NCBI GenBank assembly: GCA_034096865.1
Contig: JAWQFJ010000600.1
Location: forward strand, 1 to 64,000
Reading direction: 5' to 3'
Length of the DNA: 64,000 bases
Origin: Theodoxus fluviatilis
Taxonomy: Eukaryota > Mollusca > Gastropoda > Cycloneritida > Neritidae
Shown: one piece after another, positions 46,222 to 59,599 of the stretch
Position numbering within the stretch: position 1 is the stretch's first letter
Layout of the letters: each line of letters begins with the position of its first letter
The notes under the pieces: model-generated
Seen by the model: the letters and a program-made list of their open reading frames with translations, nothing else
What the model was told of the DNA's origin: nothing
Databases searched by the model: none
Made by a program: the position numbers and the translations under genes

Positions 46222-47074
46222 TTTTTGACTCACATGCGAAGCAAAAGTGAGTCTATGTACTCACCCGTTTCGTCCGTCCGGGCGTCCGGGCGTCCGGGCG
46301 TCCGAAAACTTTAACGTTGGATTTTTCTCGGAGACTATTAAGTCTATCAATACCAAATGTGGCATGATGGTGTATGATGACGAGGCCTCAGAAAACATAC
46401 ATAGCGACATGTCCTTGCTTCAAGGTCAAGGTCGCAGGGGCCATAAATGTTGTCTAAAAACAGTCATTTTTTACATTTTCTCAATTTTCTCTGAAGTTTT
46501 TGAGATTGGATACCTCACCTATATATGGTATATAGGGCAAAGTAATCCCTATCTTTTGATACCAGTTTGGTTGACCTTGCTTCAAGGTCAAGGTCACAGG
46601 AGCTCTTCAAAGTTGGATTGTATACATATTTTGAAGTGATCTTGACCCTGAACTATGGAAGATAACTGTTTCAAACTTAATAATTATGTGGGGCACATGT
46701 TATACTTTCATCATGAAACACATTTGGTCACATATCATCAAGGTCAAGGTCACTTTGACCCTTATGAAATGTTACCAAAATGGGGTAGTGAACCACTAAG
46801 AGTGACCATATCTCATGGTAGAAAATGCCAATAAGCACCATTGTGCTTCCTATGTCTTGAATTAACAGCTTTGTGTTGCATGACCTTGGGTGACCTTGAC
46901 CTTGGGTCAAGGTCACATGTATTTTGGTAGGGAAAATGAGTAAAGCATTTCTTAATGTATGTCATTGGTAGGTTTAGTTGTTTGACCTTGACCTTAAGGT
47001 CACCTGAAGGTCAAGGTCATATAAAGGTCAAGGTCAAGCATGTGAGTCGTATGGGCTTTGCCCTTCTTGTTCTA
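46222..47074 (+). mobile_element. AGGTCA-rich repeat copy 3, inside P-like transposase
   Basis: About 853 bp. Removing it joins the two transposase pieces in frame (...PERTAA to SCAKLW...), with at most one ambiguous base, so no target duplication of two bases or more is visible. Confidence 0.9.
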
Positions 47075-47355
47075 AGCTGCTGTGCGCTCGGGTTGTCCAC
47101 ATGACCATGCAGCATTTCCACGGATTCTGGAGAAGGGGTTCTCCAGACAATCTTGATTTAACTTGTCTGTCAGAAGAAAGCTGAATGCGTGGTCTTTGTT
47201 GAGGTCTTGCCAAAGAGACAGAAGAGAGCGGATTGCCATTTTCCATCCTGATAGACATGGCAAGGAGCCAGGCGAATTGGGCTGCACTGTTTCTAGCCAT
47301 TGTAGTATTTCCAGTAAGAATTCACGTCTCTCTCCCATCGCATGCATCGCCACTC
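47075..47355 (-). pseudogene. P-like transposase, upstream piece
   Basis: Minus strand: EFLLEILQWLETVQ, IRSLLSLWQDLNKDHAFSFL, then LTDKLNQDCLENPFSRIRGN. The L-N-Q-D-x-L-E-N-x-F-S-x-I-R-G motif is characteristic of P-element/THAP9 transposases. The N-terminus is not present upstream. Confidence 0.75.
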
Positions 47356-47604
47356 TCCCCTATCCCTCTCCATCCCTAGACTGTAGTCTGTATAATCGTC
47401 TCTATTATTGGGATTTGGCATTCTTTCTCCCTCCGTCCATTACAGTGGGCAGATGGGGTCAACAGTGTCGGGAAAAAAACAATAACCATACTTGGCCCAG
47501 CGGTAGAGTGGCGCCACGACAGCGTGTGAGAAAACAACGATGCTGAGAGACATAAGTTAGGGTCAGGTCCAGACAGGAAGACAATGGTAAACAGATAAAG
47601 GTGG

Positions 47605-47664
<60 letters not shown>

Positions 47665-47934
47665 CTACATATACAGAAATTTACCGTCTGAACGCAAAAG
47701 AGTAATAAAATAAACATGCATGGTTTCAACAAACATCCAGAAAACCTATACATACCTTGTACATTATAATTCACACCAAACTTTATTCCTTTCACACACC
47801 ACACGCACGCACACATGCAATGTTGTCAACGCAGCACTGAGGAGCATTCGCATAGGGGGAGGTAACTCTCAAAGAAACCTCGCTCAAAGTATCGAAGTGA
47901 GTCATCTTAGTGTATATAGGATCTTTGACCCCAC
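47356..47934. repeat. (GA)n microsatellite and tRNA-like remnant
   Basis: tggcccagcggtagagtggc at about 47494 resembles a tRNA A-box region without a B box. A GA tract lies at 47608-47660. No gene. Confidence 0.55.
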
Positions 47935-48572
47935 AAAACTGTTGAAAACTGAGATTGACCTTGACCCCGACTTCCTCTTACGCAATACTGCACGGATTTG
48001 TACATTTCCTTCAAAGCATGCAGTAATTTCCCCCTAATTCCATTCCTTTCCAGTATTGACCACAAAACCTGCCTATTGACCGTGTCAAATGCCTTTTTAA
48101 AATCGATAAACCCCAAGTACAATTTCTTGCATGCAACTAGACGCTTCTTAATGATGTTACACAAAACAAACATGTTGTCCACAGTGGAATATCCCTTCCT
48201 AAAGCCCGCCTGTTCTTCTCGCAACTATATGTTCATCTGCCCAGTTTTGTAATCTGTCATTCAATATATGAGCAAACACCTTACAAAAAACACTGGTCAA
48301 TGCAATGCCACGATAATTGTCAGGTGACTCTTTGTCACCACATTTGAATAATGGTACAATAAATGATTTAGACCAGGATATGGAGAAAGCCCCTTTATTA
48401 AAAAAATTCATTAAACAGTCGTAACAAGTGAGTCAAGCAGGAATTTTTTGTGGACTTCAGCATTTCACCGATAATTTCATCTGGACCGCACGCTTTACCA
48501 GTTTTTAATTGAGCCAACGCATTAGTGATTTCACTGGTAGTTATAGGAGCATTAAGCAAGCAATAATCATCA
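47935..48572 (-). mobile_element. LINE RT internal fragment
   Basis: Minus strand: TNALAQLKTGKACGPDEIIGEML, FKCGDKESPDNYRGIALTS, EEQAGFRKGYSTVDNMF, FIDFKKAFDTVNRQVLW, YKSVQYCVRGS. Same family as 36646-39250. The 5' edge abuts (GA)n at 48573; the 3' edge is lost near 47935. Two frameshifts. Confidence 0.8.

Positions 48573-48637
<65 letters not shown>
48573..48637. repeat. (GA)n microsatellite at LINE 5' boundary
   Basis: About 32 GA units, then tgtgcatg-rich sequence to 48850. Confidence 0.97.
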
Positions 48638-48641
<4 letters not shown>

Positions 48642-48963
48642 ATATACATGTGTTTGCATGTGTGCATATTTTGTATGTGTGCATGTTTTGAATGTTTGTG
48701 TGTGTATTGTATGTTTGTGCATGTAAATGTGTGCATATATGGCATGTGTGTGCGCAAGTGTATTTGTACACTTGTATGCATGTGTACCTGTCAGTGTGTC
48801 TGTGTATCTGTGTACCTGTCTTTGTAGGCATGTGTGGCTGGTTGGCTCTTTGGTTGTACATCTTTCAGTCACTGATTGAAGAAAGCACTTTTGTTTGAAT
48901 TCCTATGTATTAGAAGAGGTGTGCTCCTTGTCATCCCAGTGCTGTGCTAAATGTTCACTTCAG

Positions 48964-49096
48964 ATTGGAAAGTTGAGACGGAAGGTGAAGAAACTGACAT
49001 CTCAGCTCACTGCAGCCAAGCAAGAGGCATCCATACGACACCTGGAAATCAACGACGACTTGACCAGTCTTCGAGAAGAGAATGAAAACCTCAAAG
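48964..49096 (+). CDS. Coiled-coil gene exon 5
   Basis: 133 nt. Acceptor tgttcacttcag, donor aaag|gtaagc. IGKLRRKVKKLTSQLTAAKQ and NDDLTSLREENENLK form continuous heptads. It ends in phase 1. Confidence 0.85.
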
Positions 49097-49285
49097 GTAA
49101 GCTGTTCACTGGTGGAGGCTCACTGACACTTGACTTGCTTGAATGATCCATTTTTTGTCTGGCACTGATGGGGTCTTTTCACTTGAAAGCAAAGTAGGAT
49201 GAAAGCAGGAGTTTCTACTGATCAGAATTGCATTTTGTCCTGACAAAGAAGCACACAAGCACATCCACTTCTACTTAAACTTCAT

Positions 49286-49370
49286 GTGCATACCTCATAC
49301 TCCATACACCCACTCCATACTCCATACACCCACTCCATACTCCATTCACCCACTCCATACTCCATACGCC
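49286..49370. repeat. 18-19 bp minisatellite, left half
   Basis: Units of cccactccatactccatac. The array resumes at 50673 after the LINE, so the LINE lies inside it. Confidence 0.9.
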
Positions 49371-50672
49371 CAAGGAAATTCATCGTCTTGGTGCAACAAC
49401 TCCACGAGGGCATGCAGGCCAGAGTCCAGGACAGCGGAGAGTCATCTGACCCTTTCCCAGTCACAAACGGGGTCAAGCAGGGCTGCGTCCTGGCACCAAC
49501 ACTGTTTAGCCTAATGTTTTCCGCCATGCTGTCAGAGGCCTTCAGAGACGAGGACGTTGGTGTCAACCTGAGGTACCGCACAGACGGCAAACTGTTCAAC
49601 CTGCGGAGGCTCCAGGCAAAAAACAAGGTTATGACAGACATCATCAGGGATCTGCTGTTTGCCGATGACTGTGCCCTCAACGCTGTCTCAGAAGCCGACA
49701 TGCAACGAAACGTTAATCTGTTCTCCAGCGCCTGCACAAACTTTGGTCTGACGATCAGTACAAAGAAGACTGAAGTCCTCCATCAGCCCGCGCCTGGAAA
49801 GCCCTACGTTGAGCCCAACATCACTGTCAACGGCCAGAGACTAAACACAGTGAACCGTTTCACATACCTAGGCAGCACACTGTCTCAGAATGCTACCATC
49901 GATGACGAAGTAAACATTAGAATTGCCAGAGCCAGCTCCACTTTTGGCAGGTTATATCCAAATGTCTGGAACAGAAGAGGCATTACCACTCAGACCAAGC
50001 TGAAAGTATACAGGGCAGTGGTGCTCCCCACACTGCTATATGCATGTGAAACGTGGACTGTCTATCAACGCCATGCTAGAAAACTGAACCACTTTCACAC
50101 AACAAGCCTCAGGAAGATCCTCGGCATAAAATGGCAGGACAAAATTCCAGACACAGTGGTACTGACCAAAGCAGGTCTCCCCAGCATCTTCACCCTCCTG
50201 ATGCAGTCACAGCTTCGCTGGGCAGGACACGTAGTCCGGATGCCAGACGAGAGACTGCCAAAGAGACTCTTCTATGGCGAGCTCCAGCATGGCCAGCGGT
50301 CCCACGGTGGGCAAAAGAAGCGCTTCAAAGACACCCTGAAAGCTTCACTAAAAGCTTTTGCCATCAATCCAGACACGTGGGAACGGGCTGCAATGGACCG
50401 ATCCACCTGGCGCTCTTCCATCCACAAAGGTGCCAAGACATGCGAGGCAAACAGGATCACTGCCGCAGAAAAGAAGAGGCAAGCCCGCAAGGCCCATGCT
50501 GTCAACCCCCCTGGAGACGTCCCACTTGTCCCATGTCCCTTCTGTTCCCGAACCTTCCGTGCCAGGATCGGCCTCGTTAGCCATCTGCGCACACACAGAC
50601 AGAACCAGTCCCAGCAACCCCCCGGATGACTAGAGTGGTCCTCGTCGACTCGACGGACGAACAACAACAACA
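49371..50672 (+). mobile_element. RT-encoding LINE inserted in minisatellite
   Basis: 5'-truncated: the first coding block is IVLVQQLHEGMQARVQDSG. RT KQGCVLAPTLFSLMF, LFADDCALNA and YLGSTLSQNATIDDE, then LLYACETWTVYQRHARKL, LRWAGHVVRMPDERLPK and KKRFKDTLKASLKAF. A C2H2 zinc finger (C-x2-C-x12-H-x3-H) near the end is followed by the stop at 50627. The 3' tail is (AAC)n at about 50661-50673. Clade not assigned; such proteins are common in molluscs and other marine invertebrates. Confidence 0.85.
49372..50629 (+). CDS. LINE reverse transcriptase C-terminal ORF with zinc finger
   Basis: About 419 codons are transposon-derived; the first 28 codons of the longer frame come from the minisatellite. 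No stop or frameshift within, so the insertion looks recent. It lacks the endonuclease and the first RT blocks. Confidence 0.85.
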
Positions 50673-51340
50673 ACTCCATACACCCACTCCATACTCCAAC
50701 ACCCACTCCATACACCCATCTCATACATCATACACCCACCTCATACTTCATACACCTACTTCATAGGCATGCTTTATACTCCATACACCTAGATTTTAAT
50801 TGTTTTAAGGTGATTGTGCAGAGGTTTTAGGCGTTATAAACAGATGCCTTCTTTGGTTGTGTCCATGCACCTGTGATAAGAAAGTAAATGTTAATCATTT
50901 TTCTTTACATTGGTTGTTAATTGCCATTTTGTTGCAATGAGCAAGTGGCAGATTTCAAAATACCTAAAACTTGAAAAGTTGTGCTCCATGATGTGATTGA
51001 AGAGAGTGGCGCCTGCTACCCTTGCTGGCTGATTCAAATCCCATCTGAAGGGATGTCAAAGACAGGATAGCAGAAGTGAAGGAACTTGACAGATAAATTG
51101 ATGAGAACTGTATAGTCATGTTGTCTGACAGTCAGGTGTACAAAATGACAACTTCACTACAGGATTCTGGTCCTAAGCCTCAGCAATATTGTGTAAAAGG
51201 TCTGGAGAGTCTACTTTACCCAAAATGGGAAAGTTGCCGTGTCCCTGTGCACATTTACAAGAATACAAAGAGGCAAAGTCGTTCTTTTTCTACTCTTTGT
51301 TTTTCCTTAAGTAAGTTCTCTTCAGTTATGAGTGTTGCTG
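50673..51340. repeat. Minisatellite right half, then plain intron
   Basis: ccactccatac and ccatacaccc units to about 50795. The remainder shows nothing recognisable. Confidence 0.8.
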
Positions 51341-52187
51341 TTTTTGACTCACATGCGAAGCAAAAGTGAGTCTATGTACTCACCCGTTTCGTCCGTCCGG
51401 GCGTCCGGGCGTCTGGCCGTCCGAAAACTTTAACGTTGGATTTTTCTCCGAGACTATTAGGTCTATCAATACCAAATGTAGCATGATGGTGTATGATGAC
51501 AAGGCCTCAAGAAACATATATAGTGACTTGACCTTGCTTCAAGGTCAAGGTCGCAGGGGCCATAAATGTTGTCTAAAAATTAGCCATTTTTCACATTTTC
51601 TCAATTTTCTCTGAAGTTTTTGAGATTGGATACCTGACCTATATATGGTATATAGGGCAAGGTAATCCCTATCTTTTGATATCAGTTTGGTTGACCTTGT
51701 TTCAAGGTCAAGGTCACAGGAGCTCTTCACAGTTGGATTGTATACATATTTTGAAGTTATCTTGACCCTGAACTATGGAAGATAACTGTTTCAAACTTAA
51801 TAATTATGTGGGGCACATGTTATACTTTCATCATGAGACATATTTGGTCACATATCATCAAGGTCAAGGTCACTTTGACCCTTATGAAATGTTACCAAAA
51901 TGGGGTAGTGAACCACTAAAAGTGACCATATCTCATGGTAGAAAGTGCCAATAAGCACCATTGTGCTTCCTATGTCTTGAATTAACAGCTTTGTGTTGCA
52001 TGACCTTGGATGACCTTGACCTTGGGTCAAGGTCACATGTATTTTGTAGGGAAATTGTGTAAAGCATTTCTTAGTGTATGATGTCATTGCTAGGTTTAGT
52101 TGTTTGACCTTGAAGGTCACCTGAAGGTCAAGGTCATGTAAAGGTCAAGGTCAACCATGTGAGTCGAATGGGTTTTGCCCTTTTTGT
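51341..52187 (+). mobile_element. AGGTCA-rich repeat copy 4
   Basis: Standard-length copy in intron 5, ending 190 bp before exon 6. By eye it has about 17 AGGTCA/TGACCT hexamers. Confidence 0.9.
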
Positions 52188-52380
52188 TTTTGTTTTTTGG
52201 AAAGGTTCTTAAAATGACCTCTTGAGTGGCCCTTGTACATAGACAATTGCACACATGCACGTATACACAGACTTGCTCACATATGCATGCATGCACACAC
52301 ACATACACACATGTGCATGCATTATTTTGCATACTTACACATGCATGCACACAATCATGTGCTTTCTTGTCTGTGTTCAG

Positions 52381-53144
52381 CACTCTTGGAGAAGCAAGTG
52401 GACTTGGAGGAGGCAGACCCCTGTGATAAAACCTATGGCACCAGCAGAATGAAAGTCATTCTGGAACTCTCCACCCAGATGTCAGAGCAGAGTGAGCATA
52501 TTGCACAGTTGGAGGTGTCCCTGGCAGAGAAGGAGCAGGAGATTGTGGCACTGCGAGGGGCAGACAGCACTGAGGCCAAGACAGGCAACCCCATCCACCG
52601 TCCCCCATCTGGCAGCAAGCCCAGGAATCCTTCCCGCTCTGACCTTGGAGGGAAGAACTCGGGGCTCAGCCAAGGCTCAGACTCTGGGCTGGGTGGAAGG
52701 GGATGGGGAGAGGAAGGTTTGGGCAAGAGAGGAAAGGCAGGCAGAGTGGGATCAGCCTCCAGCTTCATCTCCGACTCGGACTCGGACTGGGACCCCACTG
52801 GCCCCAGCAGCAAGATCCACAGTGCGCCACCAGGCTGTAGGGCAACTACAGCATTCAACACACACAAGCCATGGCTGCAGCCCACAGACGAGGACACTTG
52901 GAGCGTGGATGGGGATGCCACCACTGAGGCCAACTATGAGCCCGAGAAGTCGCACAAAAGATCTGTGCTGAAAACCAAACAGGTCAAGGAGCGAGACCAG
53001 CGTGCCTTGGGCCTTCTTGGACCCACTCTGGCCTTTGGGAGTATGGAGAGCCCTGAATTGATTACACCCGAGGCCAGTTCTGCCCGAATGGACTTCGATA
53101 CACTCCATGGTAGTCCCATGATGGCTCCCATCTTCACTATGTAG
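52381..53144 (+). CDS. Coiled-coil gene exon 6, stop codon
   Basis: Acceptor ttgtctgtgttcag. Two bases complete Ala, then LLEKQVDLEEADPCDKT and RMKVILELSTQMSEQSEHI, the last coiled coil. From about residue 70 of this exon it becomes Gly/Ser/Asp-rich (GGRGWGEEGLGKRG; SFISDSDSDWDPT). A more conserved-looking tail (VKERDQRALGLLGPTLAF) precedes the stop at 53142-53144. Confidence 0.85.
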
Positions 53145-55322
53145 TTATATGGTACTGCTCCAGATATGCCTCTCATGTGGCACTGCACCTCTAGATACTA
53201 CTTCCATGCAGTTCCTCTCTTTTCCATTTTCCCACTTTGTAACTCCACTTCTTCAGATACATTTGTCATGTAGGCCTGGTATCATTGGACACCTCCACTG
53301 CAGAGTGGTGTGCCTCCACACTTGAACTACAAGGTGTGGTAGAATCCTTCTGCTGCAACTGATCACTGACAAGCTTTTGACACACACACAGCAAGCTTTG
53401 AGTCCTGCCCACAGGCTTGGAAACATATATATGGCTTGAACTTCACCTTCTCAAATTTAGTTTTGCCAAAGACTTGCATGCTTGACATTTCTGAAGATAA
53501 CACTTTTGTTTAGCCTTCTAATATTCTTGGTGATTGTGAAATTGGAAGTTGGCTGACCACAGATCAATTGTTGTTGTTGTTGCATACCTGGGCTAAGCAC
53601 TCCCAAGATCACCCAAGTGGGTGAGATGATTGTGTGTGTGACTGTTTTTGAACACCCCGCCATATAGGCAGCCACACTCCGTCTTGAGGGGATTTGATCT
53701 CTGTCTCCAGAGAATGCCAGTTGTTATGTTAGGAGCTTACCACGGCTGAAGATAATCTCCACATAACAGTACAACATAACAACATTTTGCAGTAGCCTTG
53801 ATTTTTGGCTGGAGTCAACAAATAACAACAGCCTTTGCCCAAGGCAAAACCACAGATCAGTCACTTTTGAGAGTTTTCCTATGACTGTGGGGATACGTTC
53901 CTGCGTGAGTGCAATCAACTGTGGATCAAGAACTCTGAATCTTGGAAGTTCATGCAAATAATATTTTCAGCCAAAAACTGAAGAAAGTAGGGTATTACTT
54001 CTCTCCTTAGAAATGCTGTAGATGTTCAAGGTGGCAAAAAGTGGATTGATGAGTTGAAAGGCAAGGTTTACCAAAACCGACTATTCAAAAGTATTCTAGA
54101 CTCTTTTCTCAACTTTTCCCATGCAGGATGTACACCAAAATTATTAGAGGAAGTGCAACAGCATTAGTAGAAAAAGTACATTTTCCCACTGATTTCATTG
54201 TCTTTCCCAAACAGTATTTTGCTACTGTGTGTGCCAATTTAGAAAGAATGTTGTTTCTTCTTACTGCTTGGTATTCTACTCCTAGTCTATGTGTTGCATT
54301 TGGCATGGTGGCATGCACATGTTGCTTTGCACTTATGAGATTTGGCTTGTTTTGTTTCTTAAGTATGGTTTGTCTCCATATTGCTTGTTCAATCTGAACA
54401 TTCCTACTGCACTTCTCCCCACTCCCTTGTTACTTTGGTACTGATATGCATGTGCTGACTTCTTCACAGCAGGGACAGTTTGAGGCATAAGTTGTATGTG
54501 TAGGTGAGGGAAAAAAACTGAGAAACCGAGGCAAGGAACATGTTTTTTGATGGGTGTATATGTTGCTATTCGTTGATGGATTGTCTGAATCTGCAGTTTA
54601 TATTGGGGGGAAAAATTCTTGAGCGAAAGATGGATCTGGAATAGACTCAAAATGCCAGGCCAAAATGGAACGTACCAGTCTCCAATTTCACCATGTCCTG
54701 TTGCAAGTGTCTACAAAGCCAAGTGGAGGAAGTGCTTATTCCATGCGACCTGATATTTACAGCTATGGACCAACTGCAACCATGTCACTGCCTTTTCACA
54801 TGCTGTCTTTGTCATGCTGGTGTCTGTGATAACAATGCTGGAAAATACAGTTTGCTTGGCCTTCATGTGAGTATTAAGGGGTGATACCAAACCTTATAGA
54901 ACCTCTGTGTATTCTTTTGACATGTCATCACTGAAGTATACAGCTTAATTACGTTCCTCATCCTTGGTCATGCATCATATTGCTGAAAACTACAAGGATT
55001 TTTCTCGTAAAAATCCAATATTATCAAATACCTGTCACTTGTACAACTGTTAAGTATGAATGCCTAATTAATTGAGCGTGTGCTTCAAGTGCAACATTCC
55101 ATTGTAACTATCAATCAATATGCAGTGCATTCAGCGACAAAGGGTACATCTAACAAGAAAAATGGACGTTTATTCTCAGTATGTGTTGCTTAGAAGGCTT
55201 TTCCTCACATTGTATGTATGTGTATGCCTTTGAGCTTGAAAATGCTAATGAATATCAAAATGGACATAATGTGTGTCAGAGGTTCTTTCACTAAGTCAGA
55301 CTGTGATTTCACTTTGAATAAA
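53145..55322 (+). other. Probable 3' UTR with poly(A) signal
   Basis: The first AATAAA I find after the stop is at 55317-55322, followed by gtgtttacatgtttgtt, a GU-rich downstream element. A (TGT)n tail at 53567-53583 and the following ~150 bp may be an old SINE. Other ORFs here are short and unsupported. Confidence 0.5.
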
Positions 55323-56153
55323 ACGTGTTTACATGTTTGTTACCTGTCATCTGACATCAACCTCCTCTCCTATGTTCACTATGCAAATCATGTTTTCCAA
55401 AAACATTGAAACATTTTCTTATGCTTTCTGACCCATTGCCTGCATTTGAAATGTCACTAATTCATCTCAACTTGAGGTCCACAGGACTTGAGGAGCTGAT
55501 GTTTTCATAGAAGAGGTGCAAGGATGGCCTAAGCAGATTCCAAGGCACTTCCCAGATAGCAAGCACAAGATGGACAGTGTTCGCCAGGTGTTGGCAAACA
55601 GCAGTTAGCAGAGAAGCATTGGCACCATGTTGAAATTACATTCAAAGTTGTGGGTCTCAGTGGCCCAGTGGCTAGCATGCTTGACCTGTGATTGCTTGCA
55701 GCTAGTAGGTACTGTGCACATTGCCTGTCTTTTACAGTGCTGGTCATCAGCTGCATGCTGCATCCCTGGGGTGCGCTGACCCATTTTCCTTAACTCCAAT
55801 TCAAAATGAGTGAGAGCACCCCAGATCACTCACCTTGTACACTTTGCCGCAGATGTCAATGAAGGAATCATCTAGTGACCCAGTGATCAGGGGTAAAGAT
55901 GCAAAGCAGTTCAAGACCCCGACATTGGTGATACGTTGCTGTATGAAATCTCACCTTTCCTTTTTACTTAAGGAATAGTGGTAGGCAGGAAGCATTGATT
56001 CAGATGTTAACATTCTGTTGGGCTGATGACTTTGCACTGTTCGTTCAATCTGGGAATGTAAATTGTAGGAAGGGAAGGAAAGTTCCTGCACCTACCCCTC
56101 TGTATGACTGCATTAGCTTTGGTTCAACGTCTACGACATCCCAAAGCTAAAAA
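55323..56153. other. Intergenic, possible SINE remnant
   Basis: tggcccagtggctagcatgc at about 55660 resembles a tRNA A-box region; no B box found. No gene. Confidence 0.4.
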
Positions 56154-57027
56154 CAACAAGAAGGGCAAAGCCCATACGACTCACATGCTTGACCTTGACC
56201 TTTATATGACCTTGACCTTCAGGTGACCTTCAAGGTCAAGGTCAAACAACTAAACCTACCAATGACATCATACACAAAGAAATGCTTTACACATTTTTCC
56301 TACCAAAATACATGTGACCTTGACCCAAGGTCAAGGTCATCCAAGGTCATGCAACACAAAGCTGTTAATTCAAGACAATGGTGCTTATTGGCACTTTCTA
56401 CCATGAGATATAATCACTTTTAGTGGTTCACTACCCCATTTTGGTCACATTTCATAAGGGTCAAAGTGACCTTGACCTTGATGATATGTGAACAAATGTG
56501 TTTCATGATGAAAGTATAACATGTGCCCCACATAATTATTAAGTTTGAAACAGTTATCTTCCATAGTTCAGGGTCAAGGTCACTTCAAAATATGTATACA
56601 ATCCAACTTTGAAGAGCTCCTGTGACCTTGACCTTGAAGCAAGGTCAACCAAACTGGTATCAAAAGATAGGGCTTGCTTTGACCTATATACCACTTGTAG
56701 CTAAGGTCGCCATTCTCAATAACGTGGGAGAAAATTGGGAAAATGTGAAAAATGACTGTTTTTGAGACCACATTTATGGCTCCTGTGACCTTGACCTTGA
56801 AGCAAGGTCAAGTCACTATGTATGTTTTTTGAGGCCTTGTCATCATACACCATCATGCCACATTTGGTGTTGATAGACTTAATAGTCTCCGAGAAAAATC
56901 CAACGTTTAAGTTTTTTACGCCCGGACGGACGGACGGACGGACGCCCGGACGGACGGACGGACGGACGGACGGACGAAACGGCTCAGTACATAGACTCAC
57001 TTTTGCTTCGCATGTGAGTCAAAAAAG
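56154..57027 (-). mobile_element. AGGTCA-rich repeat copy 5 (inverted)
   Basis: The only copy in minus orientation: aacaagaagggcaaagccc at the left, gcttcgcatgtgagtc at the right. The front GC-rich tract is ggacggacggacg. Confidence 0.9.
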
Positions 57028-57224
57028 TATGAACAGGAACTTCCCTTCCCTTCTTTAATGTTCTTGGGTATGTCACAGATGTAGTGATGACCCAAGACAG
57101 TATTCTGGTAGGACAGCGTGCCATTTTAATCAGCCATTTGATACAGGGAATTCTGGGATCCCTGGGGGGAGGTAACTCTTATTCACAGGACAGTTATGGA
57201 AGGGTTGCTTCCCTTTGTTGTGCA

Positions 57225-58403
57225 GTTTTTGACTCACATGTGAAGCAAAAGTGAGTCTATGTACTCACCTGTGTCGTCCGTCCAGGCGTCCGGGCGTCCG
57301 TGATAAACTTTAACATTGGAGTTTTCTCGGAGACTATTAAGTCTATCAACACTCAATTTGGCGTGATGGTGTATGATGACAAGACGTCAAAAAACATACC
57401 TAATGACTTGACCTTGCTTCAAGGTCAAGGTCACAGGGGTCGTAAATGTTGTCTAAAAAACAGTCATTTTCACATTTTCCCAATTTTCTCTGAAGTTTTT
57501 GAGATTGGATACCTCACCTAAATATGGTATATAGGGCAAAGTAATCCCTATCTTTTGATACTAGTTTGATTGACCTTGATTCTAGGTCAAGGTCACAGGA
57601 GGTCTTTAAAGTTGGATTGTATACATATTTTGAAGTGACGTTGACCCTGAACTAGGGAAGATAACTCTTCCAAACTTCATAACATTGTAGTACACATGTT
57701 ATACTTTCATACTAGGTCACCCATGTTGTCCGTCCGGGCGTCCGGGCAGGCCGGGCGTCCGGGCGTCCTGTAGTCTGTAAAAACCTTTAACGTTGGATTT
57801 TTCTCGAAGACTATTAAGTCTATGAACACCCAATTTGGCATGATGGTGTAGGATGACAAGGCCTCATAAAACATACATAGTGACTTGACCTTGCTTCAAG
57901 GTCAAGGTCACAGGAGATCTTTAAAGTTGGATTGTATACATATTTTGAAGTGACCTTGACCCTGAACTATGGAAGATAACTCTTCCAAACTTCATAACAT
58001 TGTAGTACACATGTTATACTTTCATCATCAGACACATTTGGTCACATATCATCAAGGTCAAGGTCACTTTGACCCTTATGAAATGTGACCAAAATGGGGT
58101 AGTGATCCACTAAAAGTGACCATATCTCATGGTAGAAAGTGCCAATAAGCACCATTGTGCTTCCTATGTCTTGAATTAACAACTTTGTGTTGCATGACCT
58201 TGGATGACCTTGACCTTGGGTCAAGGTCACATGTATTTTGGTAGTGAAATGTGTAAAGCAGTTCTTAGTGTATGATGTCATGGCTAGGTTTAGTTGTTTG
58301 ACCTTGACCTTGAATGTCACCTGAAGGTCAAGGTCATGTAAAGGTCAAGGTCATGTAAAGGTCAAGGTCAAGCGTGTGAGTCGTATGGGCTTTGCCCTTC
58401 TTG
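57225..58403 (+). mobile_element. AGGTCA-rich repeat copy 6 (expanded)
   Basis: Two rounds of the front segment (57225 and about 57715), then the standard back half to gggctttgcccttcttgg. Confidence 0.9.
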
Positions 58404-58461
58404 GTTTAACCAAAAGTTTACACCTTCCAACTTATCTACTATGTATACCAGTTCCTGGCAG

Positions 58462-58492
<31 letters not shown>

Positions 58493-59599
58493 AGTGCTCT
58501 CCTCTCTTGCATGAGTACATGGTCAGCCCCTCAGCCTCTACTCGCTTGTTCAAACCATGTCTTTTGACAAGAGGATATGGGCAAGTATGCTTTGGGGTTG
58601 GACGATGTGCAAGGCGCAGTGCCGTGGTTCTATCCCTGGGACGGGAAGAATCTGGGTTTATTATAATATCTGGGAATGTAAAATTTTCTGTCTGCACAGG
58701 CCCATTACACCAACATCAACATCGGCCCCATGTTTGGTGTATATGTTGGCACCATGTTAGTCCAACAACAAGTGCTTGTTATCTGGGCGATTAATGGCAA
58801 GCCCAGGGAATGTCCTCTGAGCTGCAAAAACACATCAGGATGGCAACATTTCTGATCTCACCGGTGTCTGCTCTGATAAGTCATAACCATAGCAAATAAA
58901 CTAGGCTGGAACTGAAGGCACGATGCTCCAAGTGGCTGATAGTATAAGTGGCAGTGAAAATTGAAAACTCACTATTGAATAGAAAATTCTTAATTATTAT
59001 GATTCTTCTATATGACAGAATTAAAACCAAAAAAACTAAGGCTCTATCATGAACAGTTCTGGAGATAATGAGGTTTCAATTTGATGGCGAACATTGGGGA
59101 GGTTGTCCTTGTTCAAAAACTACCATCTTCAGCCTGGAAAAACTTAATGAATAAGATGGGTTATGTAGTCTACATTAATTACGCATATACATCTGATTAC
59201 ATAGATAGATTGCATTTCTGAAACAGCTAGGCTGTCACTCCAAAATCAGCAATACTACAAGTGGTTCAAAATGGGAAGAAAAAAAATCAAAACATGAAAA
59301 AATTGAACGAATCGTCTATTTTGACAAGTCGACAGCATAGCAAAATTACTTCTAAGTTTCACATATACATTATCTCAAAATTTTCTAGCTCATCAAAATG
59401 CAATATTTAGGAAAATACAGTTTCATAAAATAAAATTTAGGCTAAATATGTCATGACTGACTAGGAAATGACCATCATGTACATATATGGCCATAACTTT
59501 TGAACCACTCAATGGATTAACTTTAAAATTTGAACCACATTCAGAAACTACATAAAAACCACGAAGAGATTAATCTTGGTTGAGAGCTTTTAGATATGA
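58404..59599. other. Intergenic with poly-C tract
   Basis: A 29-bp C homopolymer at about 58464-58492. A possible B-box-like gtggttctatccc at 58622. Otherwise no gene or repeat recognised. Confidence 0.5.

Noticed and set aside
50131..50724. Alternative-frame ORFs within the LINE at 49371-50672
   Set aside because: Shadows of the RT frame with its zinc finger.
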